Source of the DNA: an uncultured Prevotellaceae bacterium
GTDB lineage: Bacteria > Bacteroidota > Bacteroidia > Bacteroidales > Bacteroidaceae
DNA: 64,000 nt
Reading direction: 5' to 3'
Assembly (NCBI GenBank): GCA_900319385.1
Contig: ONOG01000011.1
Span: 1-64,000, forward strand
Positions 1 to 8,836 of the stretch are shown here, one piece after another. Below the pieces are notes generated by a model. It ran no database searches, was not told the origin of the DNA, and was given only the letters and a program-made list of their open reading frames with translations. Positions within the stretch are counted from its first letter, which is position 1. Every line of letters starts with the position of its first letter. The translations under genes were made by a program, and so were the position numbers.

Positions 1-1140
1 GTTCCTGTCGCGCTGCAGGCAGGCCTGGGTGGAGTAGCTGGTGATTTGGTCGAAGAGGAAAAGACTCCAGTCGTTGCCGTTGGGCATGGCCAGTTCGCCG
101 TCGGAAGTGGCGAGCCAGTTGAGCACGTGGTCCATGACGGGCTGGTTGTTGTGCATCAGTGCGTTGGTGCGCCACTTCTCCGTGCCCGTCGTTCCGAGCT
201 GGAACATCTTGAGGGCAAGGGCAGCCTCGCCGAGCTCCTGCATCACGACGTTCAGGTAGGAGGTGTGGAACATATTGTGGTTCTGCAACGTATAGTCGTC
301 GTAGATGTTCTTGCCGAGGTAGAGGTCGGCAGCCGACTTCGTGTCGTACCACGGGTCGAGGGGAGTCGTCTTCTGCACGTCGGTGGCGTGGGAATAGCTG
401 TTGACGGCAAACTGGCGCAGACGCTCGAACCACTGCGTGGCGAGCGGGTCGTCGGGGAACAGCCCCAGCGTGGCAGCCAGGATGTCGGCTTCCCAGCCGT
501 TCTCCTCCGACTTCGTGTCGCCACGATAGCCGGTGGGGATGGAGCGGGTGAGCTCGTAGTTGCACTCAGCCTTCAGCATATTATATATATAAGTACGCTG
601 GGCATCGCTCAGCTCGTCCCACTGGAAGAAGGCAGAGTAGGCCACCGACATGGCCCAGAGGCTGGATTCCCACTGGCTGTCGCCGGTCGAGGTGCTGCCC
701 CAGTAGTTACCGCCGGAGCATACCTTCAGCTTGTTGGCCTTGTGGGTGCTGTAGGCGAAGATGAGCGACTTGCGGGCCATGTTCTTCAGGTCGGCCCACG
801 TCACACCGTCGGGCAGCGTCACGCCGGCAGGCTGGCCGTACTTCACGAGAAAGGCACACACCATCGACAGGTCGGCATTGGGGCGGACGCCCTGCTCGTT
901 GGCGGCAGCTGTGTTCTCGCCAGAGAAGAAACCGCAGGCTTCATCGACGGAGTTGGGCCACTGCGCCTCGTTCCAGTTCTTTTTCATGTACGTGGAGAAG
1001 TCGGCGAGCATCTGCAGCAGGTCCTGCTTCATGGTACCTTCATCGACGAACGTACTGGTCAGCACGCCCTCGGTGGGGCTCTGTGCCTGGCTGCCCAGCG
1101 TCATCGTGGCGGCGAGCAGGAGAATCATGAGTCGTTTCAT
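1..1140 (-). CDS. Secreted alpha/alpha-toroid-like protein, 3' end missing
   Basis: The reading frame is open from an ATG at 1140 to the left edge of the window, 380 codons without a stop, so the C-terminus is outside. It begins with a Sec signal peptide (MKRLMILLLAATMTLGSQA). The mature part is rich in Trp and helix-forming stretches, with segments such as GDSQWESSLWAMSVAYSA and ENGWEADILAATLGLFPDDP. These are typical of secreted (alpha/alpha)-toroid carbohydrate-active proteins of gut Bacteroidetes (lyase or glycosidase folds). No catalytic residue can be assigned, so the specificity is unknown. A -7 box (TAACTTTG on the minus strand) lies at 1277-1284. An 18-bp inverted repeat sits in the leader between that box and the start codon. 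The toroid assignment is from general sequence character only. Confidence 0.75.
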   Translation of the reverse strand, partial: MKRLMILLLAATMTLGSQAQSPTEGVLTSTFVDEGTMKQDLLQMLADFSTYMKKNWNEAQWPNSVDEACGFFSGENTAAANEQGVRPNADLSMVCAFLVKYGQPAGVTLPDGVTWADLKNMARKSLIFAYSTHKANKLKVCSGGNYWGSTSTGDSQWESSLWAMSVAYSAFFQWDELSDAQRTYIYNMLKAECNYELTRSIPTGYRGDTKSEENGWEADILAATLGLFPDDPLATQWFERLRQFAVNSYSHATDVQKTTPLDPWYDTKSAADLYLGKNIYDDYTLQNHNMFHTSYLNVVMQELGEAALALKMFQLGTTGTEKWRTNALMHNNQPVMDHVLNWLATSDGELAMPNGNDWSLFLFDQITSYSTQACLQRDRN

Positions 1141-1276
1141 ATTTAGCTTTTTTGAGTTGGATTGCGGACGTCCCCGTCCGCACAGAGTCGGAGCACAGGC
1201 TTCTCGCCCGCATTCATAGCGGACGGGGACGTCCGCGCTCCCAGAAAGTTTTTGCGTGGTTAGTCTATTGACAGGG

Positions 1277-1284
1277 CAAAGTTA
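1277..1284 (-). promoter_or_regulatory. Candidate -7 box for the leftmost gene
   Basis: The minus strand reads TAACTTTG, matching the Bacteroidetes TAnnTTTG box, about 137 bases upstream of the ATG at 1140. I see no TTG at the usual 19-20 base spacing, so this is a -7-only call. Confidence 0.45.
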
Positions 1285-1589
1285 AAAATAAATTGTCGAA
1301 CTCCGAAACAAATGCAATAAAAACTTACCATGAGCTATACAGGGAACGGCATTGGGAGCGCGGACGCCAGATAAAAAATGTCCCAGAGGGACATCTTTTC
1401 ACCCCTGCCTGTAATCCGTCGTCCCTTCGGGACTATTATTTACCGGACACCAATGTAAATTTATCCATATTTATCTCAATTTCTTTCAGTTCTTACAATA
1501 ATAAGGTCTATTGAGCGATTTTGGGTTTATTACGGACGAGGGCGTCCGTGCTCCCAATTAGCTCAGCGTTCAGCCTCCCTATGCAAAAA

Positions 1590-1623
1590 AAGGTGGCATC
1601 CCCGCTGTCGGGAATGCCACCTT
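1590..1623 (-). terminator. Rho-independent terminator after the first small tail gene
   Basis: On the minus strand a 10-bp stem (AAGGTGGCAT/ATGCCACCTT, extended by an inner CCCG/CGGG pair) is followed by a run of seven T residues. It lies 26 bases past the stop of the small gene at 1650-1862, so it ends the transcript of the giant secreted protein plus its small partner. Confidence 0.85.
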
Positions 1624-1649
1624 CGTGAGTGTATAAGTGAGGGATGTTA

Positions 1650-1862
1650 TTACCAGAGGCCGCCGTCGCTCCATGTATTACGGCCCTTGGCACCGCCCCA
1701 GATTTCTTTTTCGTCATCATCTTCACCAGGGGTCTTGCCAGGCTCGGTGCCAGGTTCTGTACCGCTGGTTGGGTCTGTGTCTTCAAGCGACATGATGAGG
1801 AGGTCGGTTTCGATTTCGCTGTTTACGGTGAGCATCTTCGGCTCAGAATATATCTTTTTCAT
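1650..1862 (-). CDS. Small acidic protein of the KKxYxxP...LW family, copy 1
   Basis: Seventy residues, starting 27 bases after the stop of the giant secreted protein on the same strand. The N-terminus is MKKIYSEPKML. Around residues 20-26 comes a short hydrophobic stretch, DLLIMS, then an acidic, Gly/Pro/Thr-rich segment (TEPGTEPGKTPGEDDDE), and it ends WSDGGLW. Three other genes in this window share this plan and position (8657-8836, 47406-47594, 59473-59658). A terminator follows directly. There is no standard signal peptide and no domain I recognise; function unknown. The architecture is compatible with a leader-plus-core peptide or a small partner or chaperone of the upstream secreted protein. 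The reading frame is supported by the recurring family, not by a database match. Confidence 0.75.
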   Translation of the reverse strand: MKKIYSEPKMLTVNSEIETDLLIMSLEDTDPTSGTEPGTEPGKTPGEDDDEKEIWGGAKGRNTWSDGGLW

Positions 1863-1889
1863 AATTTCAATACCTTTCTTTGCTTTAGA

Positions 1890-4800
1890 TTACTTCACAA
1901 AATATTTCTTTCCATCGACAACGTATGTTCCGCTGGGCAGACCTTCGAGGGTCGTTGCGTTGGCGCGTACCAGACGACCATCGACCGTGTAGATGTTGCC
2001 CGAGGTCACGTGCATCTCGCCGTCTTCTTCAATGGCTACGATACCAGTCGGCACTTCGTCGATGCTGAAGCCCATGAGCTTGGCACCTGCTTTGAGATCG
2101 CCCTTCATATCGAGCGGGATGAAGTAGGCACGGGTGGCAGCGAGGTTGGCCTTACCCGTCGATTTGTGGAAGGTGTTGTCGCTGTGGATGTACGAAGCTC
2201 CGACAGGAATCTTGATGGTCTCGTAGGTTCCGACGAAGTCGTAGCCATCGGCATCGAAGATGGTCGGATGGTTGTCGTCGTTCGTGTCGTTATCGACATA
2301 GCGTGTCACAGTGCGATTGAAGGTCTTCTGAGAGAGCGCGTTGATGCTGCTTCCCTCAGGATTCCAGATCATGACGGGCACGTTGGCGAAGATACCGCCG
2401 TTCTTGCGTGCCTCGAACTGCAGCTGGTAGTATTCGCCGCCAGTGTTGATGGCACCGGTGTAGAAGTAAACCTTGCCGTTGAAGTTCTCACCGAGGGCTT
2501 CCTTCAGTTCGCTGCCGTCGAGTGTGAAGGGCAGGACGAGCGTGTTGTAGGCCTTCGTGTACCACGGACGTGTTACCTGGAAGTTACCACCCACGAAGTC
2601 GGGAGTGTAGCTATAGCCAGTCTGGTTCGTACCATTGATGTGGCGCTGAGCGTCGCCCAGTTCTGCATCTTCCTTATAACGTACGAGGGTCAGCTCACCC
2701 AGCATGACGGGCTCAGGATCGTGAGTATTGTCCTTGTCGAAGGTGATGAGGTAGTTCACAGGTTTTCCAGGGTTATCCACGTTCTCGATGGTCGGGGTGA
2801 AGGTGGCACGGTACATCTTCCAATTGATAAGATCTTCCTTGTCCGTTCCCTGACCTTGAGGAGTGATCTGCGTGATTCCCAGATGGCTATCCTCTGTATC
2901 ATCCATGGCCCAACCGGTTCCCGCCTTCAGCGTGATGTCTGTGGGTTCAGGGCATTCACCTTCGCCCATGTAAGCATACTTGAAGGTCATGATGTACTTC
3001 ACACCCTTCTTGAGCGGGAGCGTGTAGCCAAGTTGTTCACCATAACTGGTTTCGTACTTGGTCAGCAGACCGGTCGAGTCTGGGAGGGCCAACATGCTCG
3101 TATCGTCAGTGTTGACACCCAGTTTCTTGATACCGGTGCTGAAACCGTCTTCACGTCCGATGAGGTCCCAACCGCTCGGTGTGATACAGTCGTCTTGGTA
3201 TTCGTACCATTCCACGTGCTTAACATCGTCGGCAGTGTAGTCGTTCTTCCAGTAGAAGCCGTTCATTTCGCGGGTGTTCTTGGTCCAGGTACCCTTATCA
3301 TCCTTGTGGTTGTACTCATAGAGCTTGGCATATACTGACTTGAGGAGGAAGTAGTTCCAGGATGCGTCGTTCACCTGAGAAGCGCGCTTATAGGTAGTCA
3401 GTTCATCAACGTTGGTGTAAGGAGCATAATCGTTGGTGTCGAAGCCCAGATTATCGACAAAGTGTGCCTTGGCATAGGCCACCTCAGCTGCCACCTGAGC
3501 TTTGATCTCATCCAGATTTTCACCATTGTAGTTCACATAGACGTCCTTCATCGAGAGCCAGGTGACGTTCGACTCGTTGCCGATGATGAACTTGATGCGG
3601 AGCTTACCGTCATTGTCAACGTAGCCCTTCGGCAGGTTTTCTTCGGCGTAGTCCCAGAGGTTGCATACCCAGAGCTGGTTCTCGTTGTTGAGTTTATAGT
3701 AACTGTCGCGGTTGTCGATGAACTGCCAGTTGGGGACAACAGGTGTGCCATCGCCAATCTGGATGCTCATACCCTTCGGCATGGCCGCAGTGATGGGGTT
3801 CTCGTGGTTCGGGTCGTTGGCCTCGTCGAAGTACGGCTGGTTGGTGCGTACACGTACGAACATCTTCACGCTGTATTCCTTGCCTGGTGTGCCCTCAACG
3901 GTCGCGGTCATCGTGCGAGGTGCAAGCAGCTGGTCGCCGTAGAGCCAATACTCGAGGTAGGGGTTCAGCATGTTGGTACCGTCGTCAATACCTTCGGTCG
4001 ACCAGGTGTTGGCATAGTAGTCGTCGCCTTCCTGCCAAGACTTATCGCCTTCATAACGTCCTCGATATGCATAACCATTGTTTCCGCAGTCCCAAGCGCT
4101 GGCGATGAACGGAACGGCAGGAATGTCACCCAGCCATTTGGGATTGGCAGCATAAACACTGTCGTAGTTGCGGTAGAAACCAGAACCGAAGAACATGCGT
4201 TCGAGGTCGTAGGCCACGTCGTCTTCGAGGATACGGAAACCATAGAAACCTTCTTCTGGACCATACTTGCGGTACATATCGTCGATGGTGAAGTAGGCGT
4301 CGTAGGTATAGACGTTGGTCTTGCTCATCATGGCTTTAACGCGCTTCAGGGTGGAGTCTGCAGCGGCATAAGCCTTGATACTGTTCTCAACGATTACCTT
4401 TTTCTCGATGAGATCACGAAGCAACTCCTTAGTCGGGTTGGCGTTGTATGCAGCGAGAGCATTTTTATAGTTCTCCTTTTCGTACATATTCATCGGCGCG
4501 ACAGAGTCGATGTCATCAATGAAGTCGGGGCTGATGAACTTCAGCTGGAAGTTGTCGACCTTGAAGAAGCCGTTGGCGTGGGCACCAATCTTCAGCGTTC
4601 CGTCCGAAACCATGAACTGAATCGTTTGGGGTATTCCGGTTTCCTTGCCGTAATATCCGCTGATGTCCCTAGGCATAAACGTGAGTTTCTTCTCGTTGAT
4701 GGTGCCGTCGGGCTGAACGTTCTCAGCCGTGAACTCGATGGTCCTGTCGTTTTCAGCGGCAAAGACAGCCGAGAGCTCGTAAGTTCCTTGTGGCAGGCCT

Positions 4801-7238
4801 GTCAGTTGCTGTACCACCCAGAGGAAGTCAGCACCCCATGTGTTGAATACCCAGTTGCCGTCAGAGTTCGTGAACTTGTAGGTATCATTGTTGGCATCTC
4901 TTGCACCAGTGTCGGTCGTGTTGGGATCGGCGTGTCCCCAACCCGACGTATCTCCGAACTCGAAGCTCGGGTTGATGATGAACTCTGTGAGGTCATCATT
5001 GGCTGTAGGAGCATTGGTGGCGTAGTATGCTGCGATGAGGTTTCTGTATTCTTTGAAGACATCGTCGGCTTCAACATACTCCCCACTATTGTATTTGGCT
5101 TTGAGGGCATCCTCGGTAACCTTACCGTCGCTCTGGGCATCCAGTTTCGGAATGCGCTGGTCGATGATGACGTACTTGTCAGCACTTGCCTGAGCAGCTT
5201 CGATGGCAGCGAGCAGAGCATTGTAGTTGTCCATGGTCTTGTTGGCATTCCAATTGTCGAAAGCAGTCTGCTGGGCTGTGCGAATGCTATCGTTCATCGG
5301 TGCGTTAACCGGTTCGGGTGCGATGGTAGCTTCGGCACTGAGGTAGGTCAGACGGAAGTTGTCGGCACGATACCACCAGTGTCCATCTTCGTTCCAAGTG
5401 CCATCTGCATTGGCGCCGATAGCACCAATCGTGACAGTGCTGTCAGTGACAACGAAATCAAACGAGAAGTCATGGAGTGGACGGGGATCACCTTCACCTG
5501 TTGCCTCAAAGACATCACTGTGATTCTCGTTAGCGGTAAGGAATACCAAACTGGGAGATTCGGCGTTGTCACCACCGGCAAAAGCAGCAGTCAGGCGATA
5601 CGTACCGTTCGGCAAGTTGGCAATGCTCTGTACGACGGGTTTACCATACCACCATGAGTTAAAGATATAGTTTCCGACTTTTTCATTGTGTTCTCTAATA
5701 CCAGTGTCGGCAGAATATCCTTTCGGCAGGTCCCAACCCGTCAGGTCGCCCATCTCGAAGCCTTGGTTGGTGATGAAGCCTGTGAGATCAGCGTTCTCTC
5801 CTGGTGTGTTGGTCCTCCAGTAGTTCGCAACGTATGTCTTGTAGGCATCAAGGGCCTGCTGAAGTGTTTCATAAACGCCATCGTTGTAGTCGGTATAAAC
5901 CTTTGCGTCAGTCCATCCTTGGATGCTACCCATCTGCTGTTCAGTGAAGAGGGTCGCAATCTGCTGATAGACGGCAATGCTGGCTTTGGCAGCAGCAATC
6001 TTTTCGTTGACTGTAGCAGTATTTTCATCGGATGGATTAGCGAGGAAGGCTTCGTATGCAGCGTTGAGTTCGCGTTGCACTGTAGCATTCATCTTTCCCT
6101 CGGGCTTATCGAGGATGATGCTTGGGATAGAATAAATCAGAAATTGGCGCTTACCTTCATTGTCCGCCTTGTTGGCTGCGATGTTTTCTCCTGTTCCTGG
6201 ACGATAAGGGCTGTTGGACCAACGTCCGAGAGACCTCTCAAGCGAATTGACATTGCTGATAACCCAAAAGCCGTTGTTGAGAGTAAAGCGGAATTCTGTG
6301 TATTGGTTGTCTGCATCGTTGGTAAACCCTGTGTTCCAGTCGGCACCATCATTGCAAAATACGTATGTGTCTGATTCGCAGTTCTTCATCTGGTAACCTT
6401 CGCCTTTGCTGGCCATCGTCCAAAGTTGTATCTTGTTGTTCGATGAGATATTCATCGCCTGATAATTGGGGCGACCAGTACCTCCAGCCATGACCAAACC
6501 ACTCTCATAACCGGTCTCCGATACGTCGATGAGTGTGTAATAATAGCCGGACTTACCCAATTGGTCTGTTCCCGTTACCTGAGTCCATCCATTGGCTGCC
6601 AGTTTGTTGCTGGAGCGACGTATGTTATCGTATGTTGCGCGGCTGATAGCGTAAATGTAGAAACCAGGCGCGTGTTCAGTACCTTTGTTGCAGGCAAGTT
6701 CTTCGTAGAAGTTGTCTTCGAGTGCATTCCAGTGTAACTTATAGTTAAGATTTACATGGTCAGCGTCTTCCCATGGTCCAACCAATCCATTTGCAAAAAC
6801 CGATGTGATGCTGAATTTGCCATCGGTAACAGCAAAGGCAAAGCTGCCGTTAGTGCTTTCTGCGGCCATGTAGTCAGTCCAGCCTTGATTAGCATTACGG
6901 GCACCAATAAAGTACCAGCCATCAACAAGACTCTGAAGGTAGTAAGCAGAGCCGTCGTTGCTGATTTTCCAGACTTGACCTGCGTCGCTAATAGGGTCTT
7001 GTAGCGTCTGGTAAGTCGGCTTGCTGTCGGTGCCAGGACGTGAATTTGAGACCGAATAGAGCGACGATCCAGCATCAATCAGGATGAAGTAATAATCGCT
7101 GAGCGTCATGGACGTCATGTCTGTGACCTGCGTCCATCCCGCAGAGGTCAGGTCGTCGGTGCTGTATGCCCGGACCTGCTGCACGTTCGCGACGGTGAGC
7201 ATCGCGAGCGTCAACGTGAAAAGCAGTAGTCTTTTCAT
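1890..7238 (-). CDS. Giant secreted multi-domain protein with C-terminal sorting-type tail
   Basis: A protein of 1782 residues. I place the start at the ATG at 7238 rather than the upstream in-frame ATG at 7283, because a clean signal peptide begins there (MKRLLLFTLTLAMLTVANVQQVRA). The N-terminal 400 residues hold two related beta modules that open with GWTQVT and run to YYFILID or YYYTLID. Next come helical spacers and two galactose-binding-like modules, each opening with a (F/I)I-N-x-(G/S)FE-x-GD-x-x-GW motif and ending DNF(R/Q)L. A long middle part is unassigned. Near the C-terminus is a beta domain with YNTLVLPF...RAYFIPL. The tail reads GNIYTVDGRLVR...GTYVVDGKKYFVK, resembling a type IX secretion signal. 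No catalytic site is visible; an adhesin or carbohydrate-binding surface protein is the best guess. A -7 box candidate lies at 7385-7392. Confidence 0.85.
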   Translation of the reverse strand: MKRLLLFTLTLAMLTVANVQQVRAYSTDDLTSAGWTQVTDMTSMTLSDYYFILIDAGSSLYSVSNSRPGTDSKPTYQTLQDPISDAGQVWKISNDGSAYYLQSLVDGWYFIGARNANQGWTDYMAAESTNGSFAFAVTDGKFSITSVFANGLVGPWEDADHVNLNYKLHWNALEDNFYEELACNKGTEHAPGFYIYAISRATYDNIRRSSNKLAANGWTQVTGTDQLGKSGYYYTLIDVSETGYESGLVMAGGTGRPNYQAMNISSNNKIQLWTMASKGEGYQMKNCESDTYVFCNDGADWNTGFTNDADNQYTEFRFTLNNGFWVISNVNSLERSLGRWSNSPYRPGTGENIAANKADNEGKRQFLIYSIPSIILDKPEGKMNATVQRELNAAYEAFLANPSDENTATVNEKIAAAKASIAVYQQIATLFTEQQMGSIQGWTDAKVYTDYNDGVYETLQQALDAYKTYVANYWRTNTPGENADLTGFITNQGFEMGDLTGWDLPKGYSADTGIREHNEKVGNYIFNSWWYGKPVVQSIANLPNGTYRLTAAFAGGDNAESPSLVFLTANENHSDVFEATGEGDPRPLHDFSFDFVVTDSTVTIGAIGANADGTWNEDGHWWYRADNFRLTYLSAEATIAPEPVNAPMNDSIRTAQQTAFDNWNANKTMDNYNALLAAIEAAQASADKYVIIDQRIPKLDAQSDGKVTEDALKAKYNSGEYVEADDVFKEYRNLIAAYYATNAPTANDDLTEFIINPSFEFGDTSGWGHADPNTTDTGARDANNDTYKFTNSDGNWVFNTWGADFLWVVQQLTGLPQGTYELSAVFAAENDRTIEFTAENVQPDGTINEKKLTFMPRDISGYYGKETGIPQTIQFMVSDGTLKIGAHANGFFKVDNFQLKFISPDFIDDIDSVAPMNMYEKENYKNALAAYNANPTKELLRDLIEKKVIVENSIKAYAAADSTLKRVKAMMSKTNVYTYDAYFTIDDMYRKYGPEEGFYGFRILEDDVAYDLERMFFGSGFYRNYDSVYAANPKWLGDIPAVPFIASAWDCGNNGYAYRGRYEGDKSWQEGDDYYANTWSTEGIDDGTNMLNPYLEYWLYGDQLLAPRTMTATVEGTPGKEYSVKMFVRVRTNQPYFDEANDPNHENPITAAMPKGMSIQIGDGTPVVPNWQFIDNRDSYYKLNNENQLWVCNLWDYAEENLPKGYVDNDGKLRIKFIIGNESNVTWLSMKDVYVNYNGENLDEIKAQVAAEVAYAKAHFVDNLGFDTNDYAPYTNVDELTTYKRASQVNDASWNYFLLKSVYAKLYEYNHKDDKGTWTKNTREMNGFYWKNDYTADDVKHVEWYEYQDDCITPSGWDLIGREDGFSTGIKKLGVNTDDTSMLALPDSTGLLTKYETSYGEQLGYTLPLKKGVKYIMTFKYAYMGEGECPEPTDITLKAGTGWAMDDTEDSHLGITQITPQGQGTDKEDLINWKMYRATFTPTIENVDNPGKPVNYLITFDKDNTHDPEPVMLGELTLVRYKEDAELGDAQRHINGTNQTGYSYTPDFVGGNFQVTRPWYTKAYNTLVLPFTLDGSELKEALGENFNGKVYFYTGAINTGGEYYQLQFEARKNGGIFANVPVMIWNPEGSSINALSQKTFNRTVTRYVDNDTNDDNHPTIFDADGYDFVGTYETIKIPVGASYIHSDNTFHKSTGKANLAATRAYFIPLDMKGDLKAGAKLMGFSIDEVPTGIVAIEEDGEMHVTSGNIYTVDGRLVRANATTLEGLPSGTYVVDGKKYFVK

Positions 7239-7384
7239 TTTTTTGATGTTTTGTTTGAATAATAATATGTAATAAGTAGTCATTCTATTACAGAGTAGTC
7301 ATTCTATGTTCAAAGCCTGGTTTTAGGGGGAACCAGTGTTCAGCCAGCACGGGAATCTGTCAGCACATGGTAGCAAATCGGGTG

Positions 7385-7392
7385 CAAAGTTA
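7385..7392 (-). promoter_or_regulatory. Candidate -7 box for the 1782-residue secreted protein
   Basis: The minus strand reads TAACTTTG about 147 bases upstream of the chosen start. A second match (TACCTTTG at 7517-7524) lies farther out. Neither has a convincing TTG at 19-20 bases. Confidence 0.4.
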
Positions 7393-7889
7393 GGTATTTT
7401 GCGCCTCAAAGAGCTATAAATTCTGTTCAATGATTTATAAAAATCGTTCAAAATGATACTCTCGGCGCTTTTCCTAACAATTATAGACAGTCGTGCATCT
7501 TAATAGTAGAAAATCCTTGCAAAGGTACGGAAAATTGTAACATCCTGGTATGTCATTGGTAAAAAAAATGTATATATTAACAAATTTGTAACACGTAAAC
7601 GTCGGATGAATTACGAACAGTCGGCGACAAAAGGTAGTTATAAGCAACATCCATGGTTGTGGAATTTTGCAGTCAAGCTTTCCTGATGGCGAGGTGGGAA
7701 CAGGATGGGTGCGCCAGACGAAATGTTAAAATCGGTCTGGCGGGGATGGGGAGTTAGTTGCGATTTTGTCAACTAACGTTCGTCTGTTCCGTCGTCTGAG
7801 AATCGCGCAGAAATCAGCGGCTGCATGTCTGGCCGGAAAAACGAGAGCTACGGAAGGGTAAAAAGAGCTGTTCTGACCAGTGATGGGCG

Positions 7890-8075
7890 GAGGTCGTGTT
7901 GGCCGTCGGCGGACGCAGCGTCGGCAAAGCGCCGTCTGAGCGTCGGCAGACGGCGGACAAACCTGTCGGCAAACGGCGCTCTGACGGCCGGCAGACCGCG
8001 GACTGACGACGCTCCGTCGGCGGACAACCGACAGAGTAAACGGTGCTTTGCCGACGCTCAGACGGCGGACAAAAA
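7890..8075. repeat. GC-rich degenerate direct and inverted repeats
   Basis: Words such as gtcggcaaa, gacggcggacaa and cgtctgagcgtcggc recur many times in both orientations. For example, gccgtctgagcgtcggc near the left end mirrors gccgacgctcagacggc near the right end. The block can fold extensively. It has no start site or domain signature to support a gene. Confidence 0.6.
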
Positions 8076-8164
8076 TGAAATAAAGTGGAATCTGTGACGT
8101 GAAAATGCTTTTCGCAAAGCGGGAAAAAGGGATTATTAGTCAGAAGACTACACTTTGGGGATTT

Positions 8165-8278
8165 TTTTAGAAGACAACTCGGGACAACACAGGACAACAC
8201 AGGACAACATCTTCTTAATCAATGAAATAATAAAGTTGTCCCAAGTTGTCCTTCGTTGTCCCAAGTTGTCTTCTAAAA
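8165..8278. repeat. Hairpin built from GTTGTCC words, copy 1
   Basis: The 24-base arms at 8165-8188 and 8255-8278 are reverse complements with one mismatch. Between them the word ggacaacaca is tandemly repeated with a 10-base period. The same word family makes a second hairpin at 8532-8633. Confidence 0.75.
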
Positions 8279-8531
8279 TACTGCCTCTCCAAAAAAATTA
8301 TCCCAATTTCTTTCAGTTTTCAGGCTTTGCCTGATCGGGCGGGCATGGGAACCCGCCCCTACGACAATCGGAACCGCAATTTTCTGGATTCCCCGCCAAA
8401 AATTTTCGTGTTTTTCGTTTGTTTTCGTTTTTTTTCGCTGTTCGAAAACCTATTTTCCCCAAATTTCTCCCACAAAATCGGGGCCTTGAACTGTTAAAAT
8501 CCTTGATTTGTTAAAAAGGAAAACTAAAAAT

Positions 8532-8633
8532 GTTGTCCCTTGTTGTCCCTTGTTGTCCCAAGTTGTCTTCAAGAAAACACCTTTTTGTGTTAAACAAGAC
8601 AACTTGGGACAACGAAGGACAACTTGGGACAAC
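8532..8633. repeat. Hairpin built from GTTGTCC words, copy 2
   Basis: The 38-base arms (8532-8569 and 8596-8633) are near-complements made of three to four units of gttgtccc-(tt/aa). It begins 24 bases after the stop of the small gene at 8657 on the minus strand, so it may also act as that transcript's 3' hairpin. Confidence 0.75.
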
Positions 8634-8656
8634 GGATGAGGGTTGCGTGTCAGGCT

Positions 8657-8836
8657 TCACCAGAGGGTGCCCCAGGCGTCGTCGTCCGTGCGTGGCTTGG
8701 CACTGGGGTCGTCGTCGTCGTTGCCTGGTCCTCCGTCGTGGATACCTTCGTCGGGGGCCGACGCACCGAGGAGACGGAAGGCGGGGCTGACGGGGATGCG
8801 CTGGAGAACGGGGCTGATATAAGATTTCTTATTCAT
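8657..8836 (-). CDS. Small acidic protein of the KKxYxxP...LW family, copy 2
   Basis: Fifty-nine residues. The start ATG at 8836 overlaps the TGA stop of the 2002-residue secreted protein as ATGA, a hallmark of translational coupling. An in-frame ATG three codons upstream is possible, but MNKKSYISP matches the family start. It reads MNKKSYISPVLQ, then a short hydrophobic-small stretch RLLGAS (residues 21-26), then an Asp/Gly-rich acidic segment, and ends DDDAWGTLW. No signal peptide or known domain. A strong hairpin of GTTGTCC words follows. Function unknown; see the sister genes at 1650-1862, 47406-47594 and 59473-59658. Confidence 0.8.
   Translation of the reverse strand: MNKKSYISPVLQRIPVSPAFRLLGASAPDEGIHDGGPGNDDDDPSAKPRTDDDAWGTLW

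Larger units (their letters stand above)
1141..1649. repeat. Intergenic gap with GC-rich palindromes and promoter of the leftmost gene
   Basis: No credible gene is seen. An 18-bp inverted repeat (1164-1181 and 1219-1236; one arm reads gcggacgtccccgtccgc) would form a strong hairpin in the leader of the leftmost gene. Related 'gggagcgcggacg' words recur near 1354-1369 and 1531-1556. Small hairpins lie at 1378-1394 (atgtccc/gggacat) and near 1431-1443 (gtccc-ttc-gggac). These look like dispersed Bacteroidetes intergenic palindromes rather than genes. Confidence 0.6.
7284..8656. repeat. Repeat-filled intergenic region
   Basis: No gene is credible here; the open frames are by-products of repeats. 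From left to right: an AT-rich leader with -7 boxes (to about 7600); a GC-rich block of degenerate repeats around 7890-8075 built from CGTCGGCAnACGGCG-like words; a hairpin of GTTGTCC words (8165-8278); a ggcgggcatgggaacccgccc palindrome near 8339-8359; and a second GTTGTCC hairpin (8532-8633) directly after the small gene at 8657. Confidence 0.7.

Noticed and set aside
46..1146. Long plus-strand frame opposite the leftmost gene
   Set aside because: It is the antisense shadow of the secreted protein on the minus strand. The minus strand has a signal peptide and coherent composition; this one does not.
1293..1514. Small plus-strand gene of 73 codons
   Set aside because: It lies over intergenic palindromes, with no promoter match or ribosome site and no resemblance to the small tail-gene family.
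3462..5657. Plus-strand frame of over 700 codons opposite the 1782-residue protein
   Set aside because: Composition is skewed to Val/Glu/Arg, as expected from reading the complement of a coding strand, and there is no domain or promoter. Similar long shadows lie opposite 8833-14841 and 27954-34080.
7814..8200. Open frames in both directions in the GC-rich repeat block
   Set aside because: The products are repeated Arg/Ser/Pro words from the DNA repeats. No ribosome site or conserved start.
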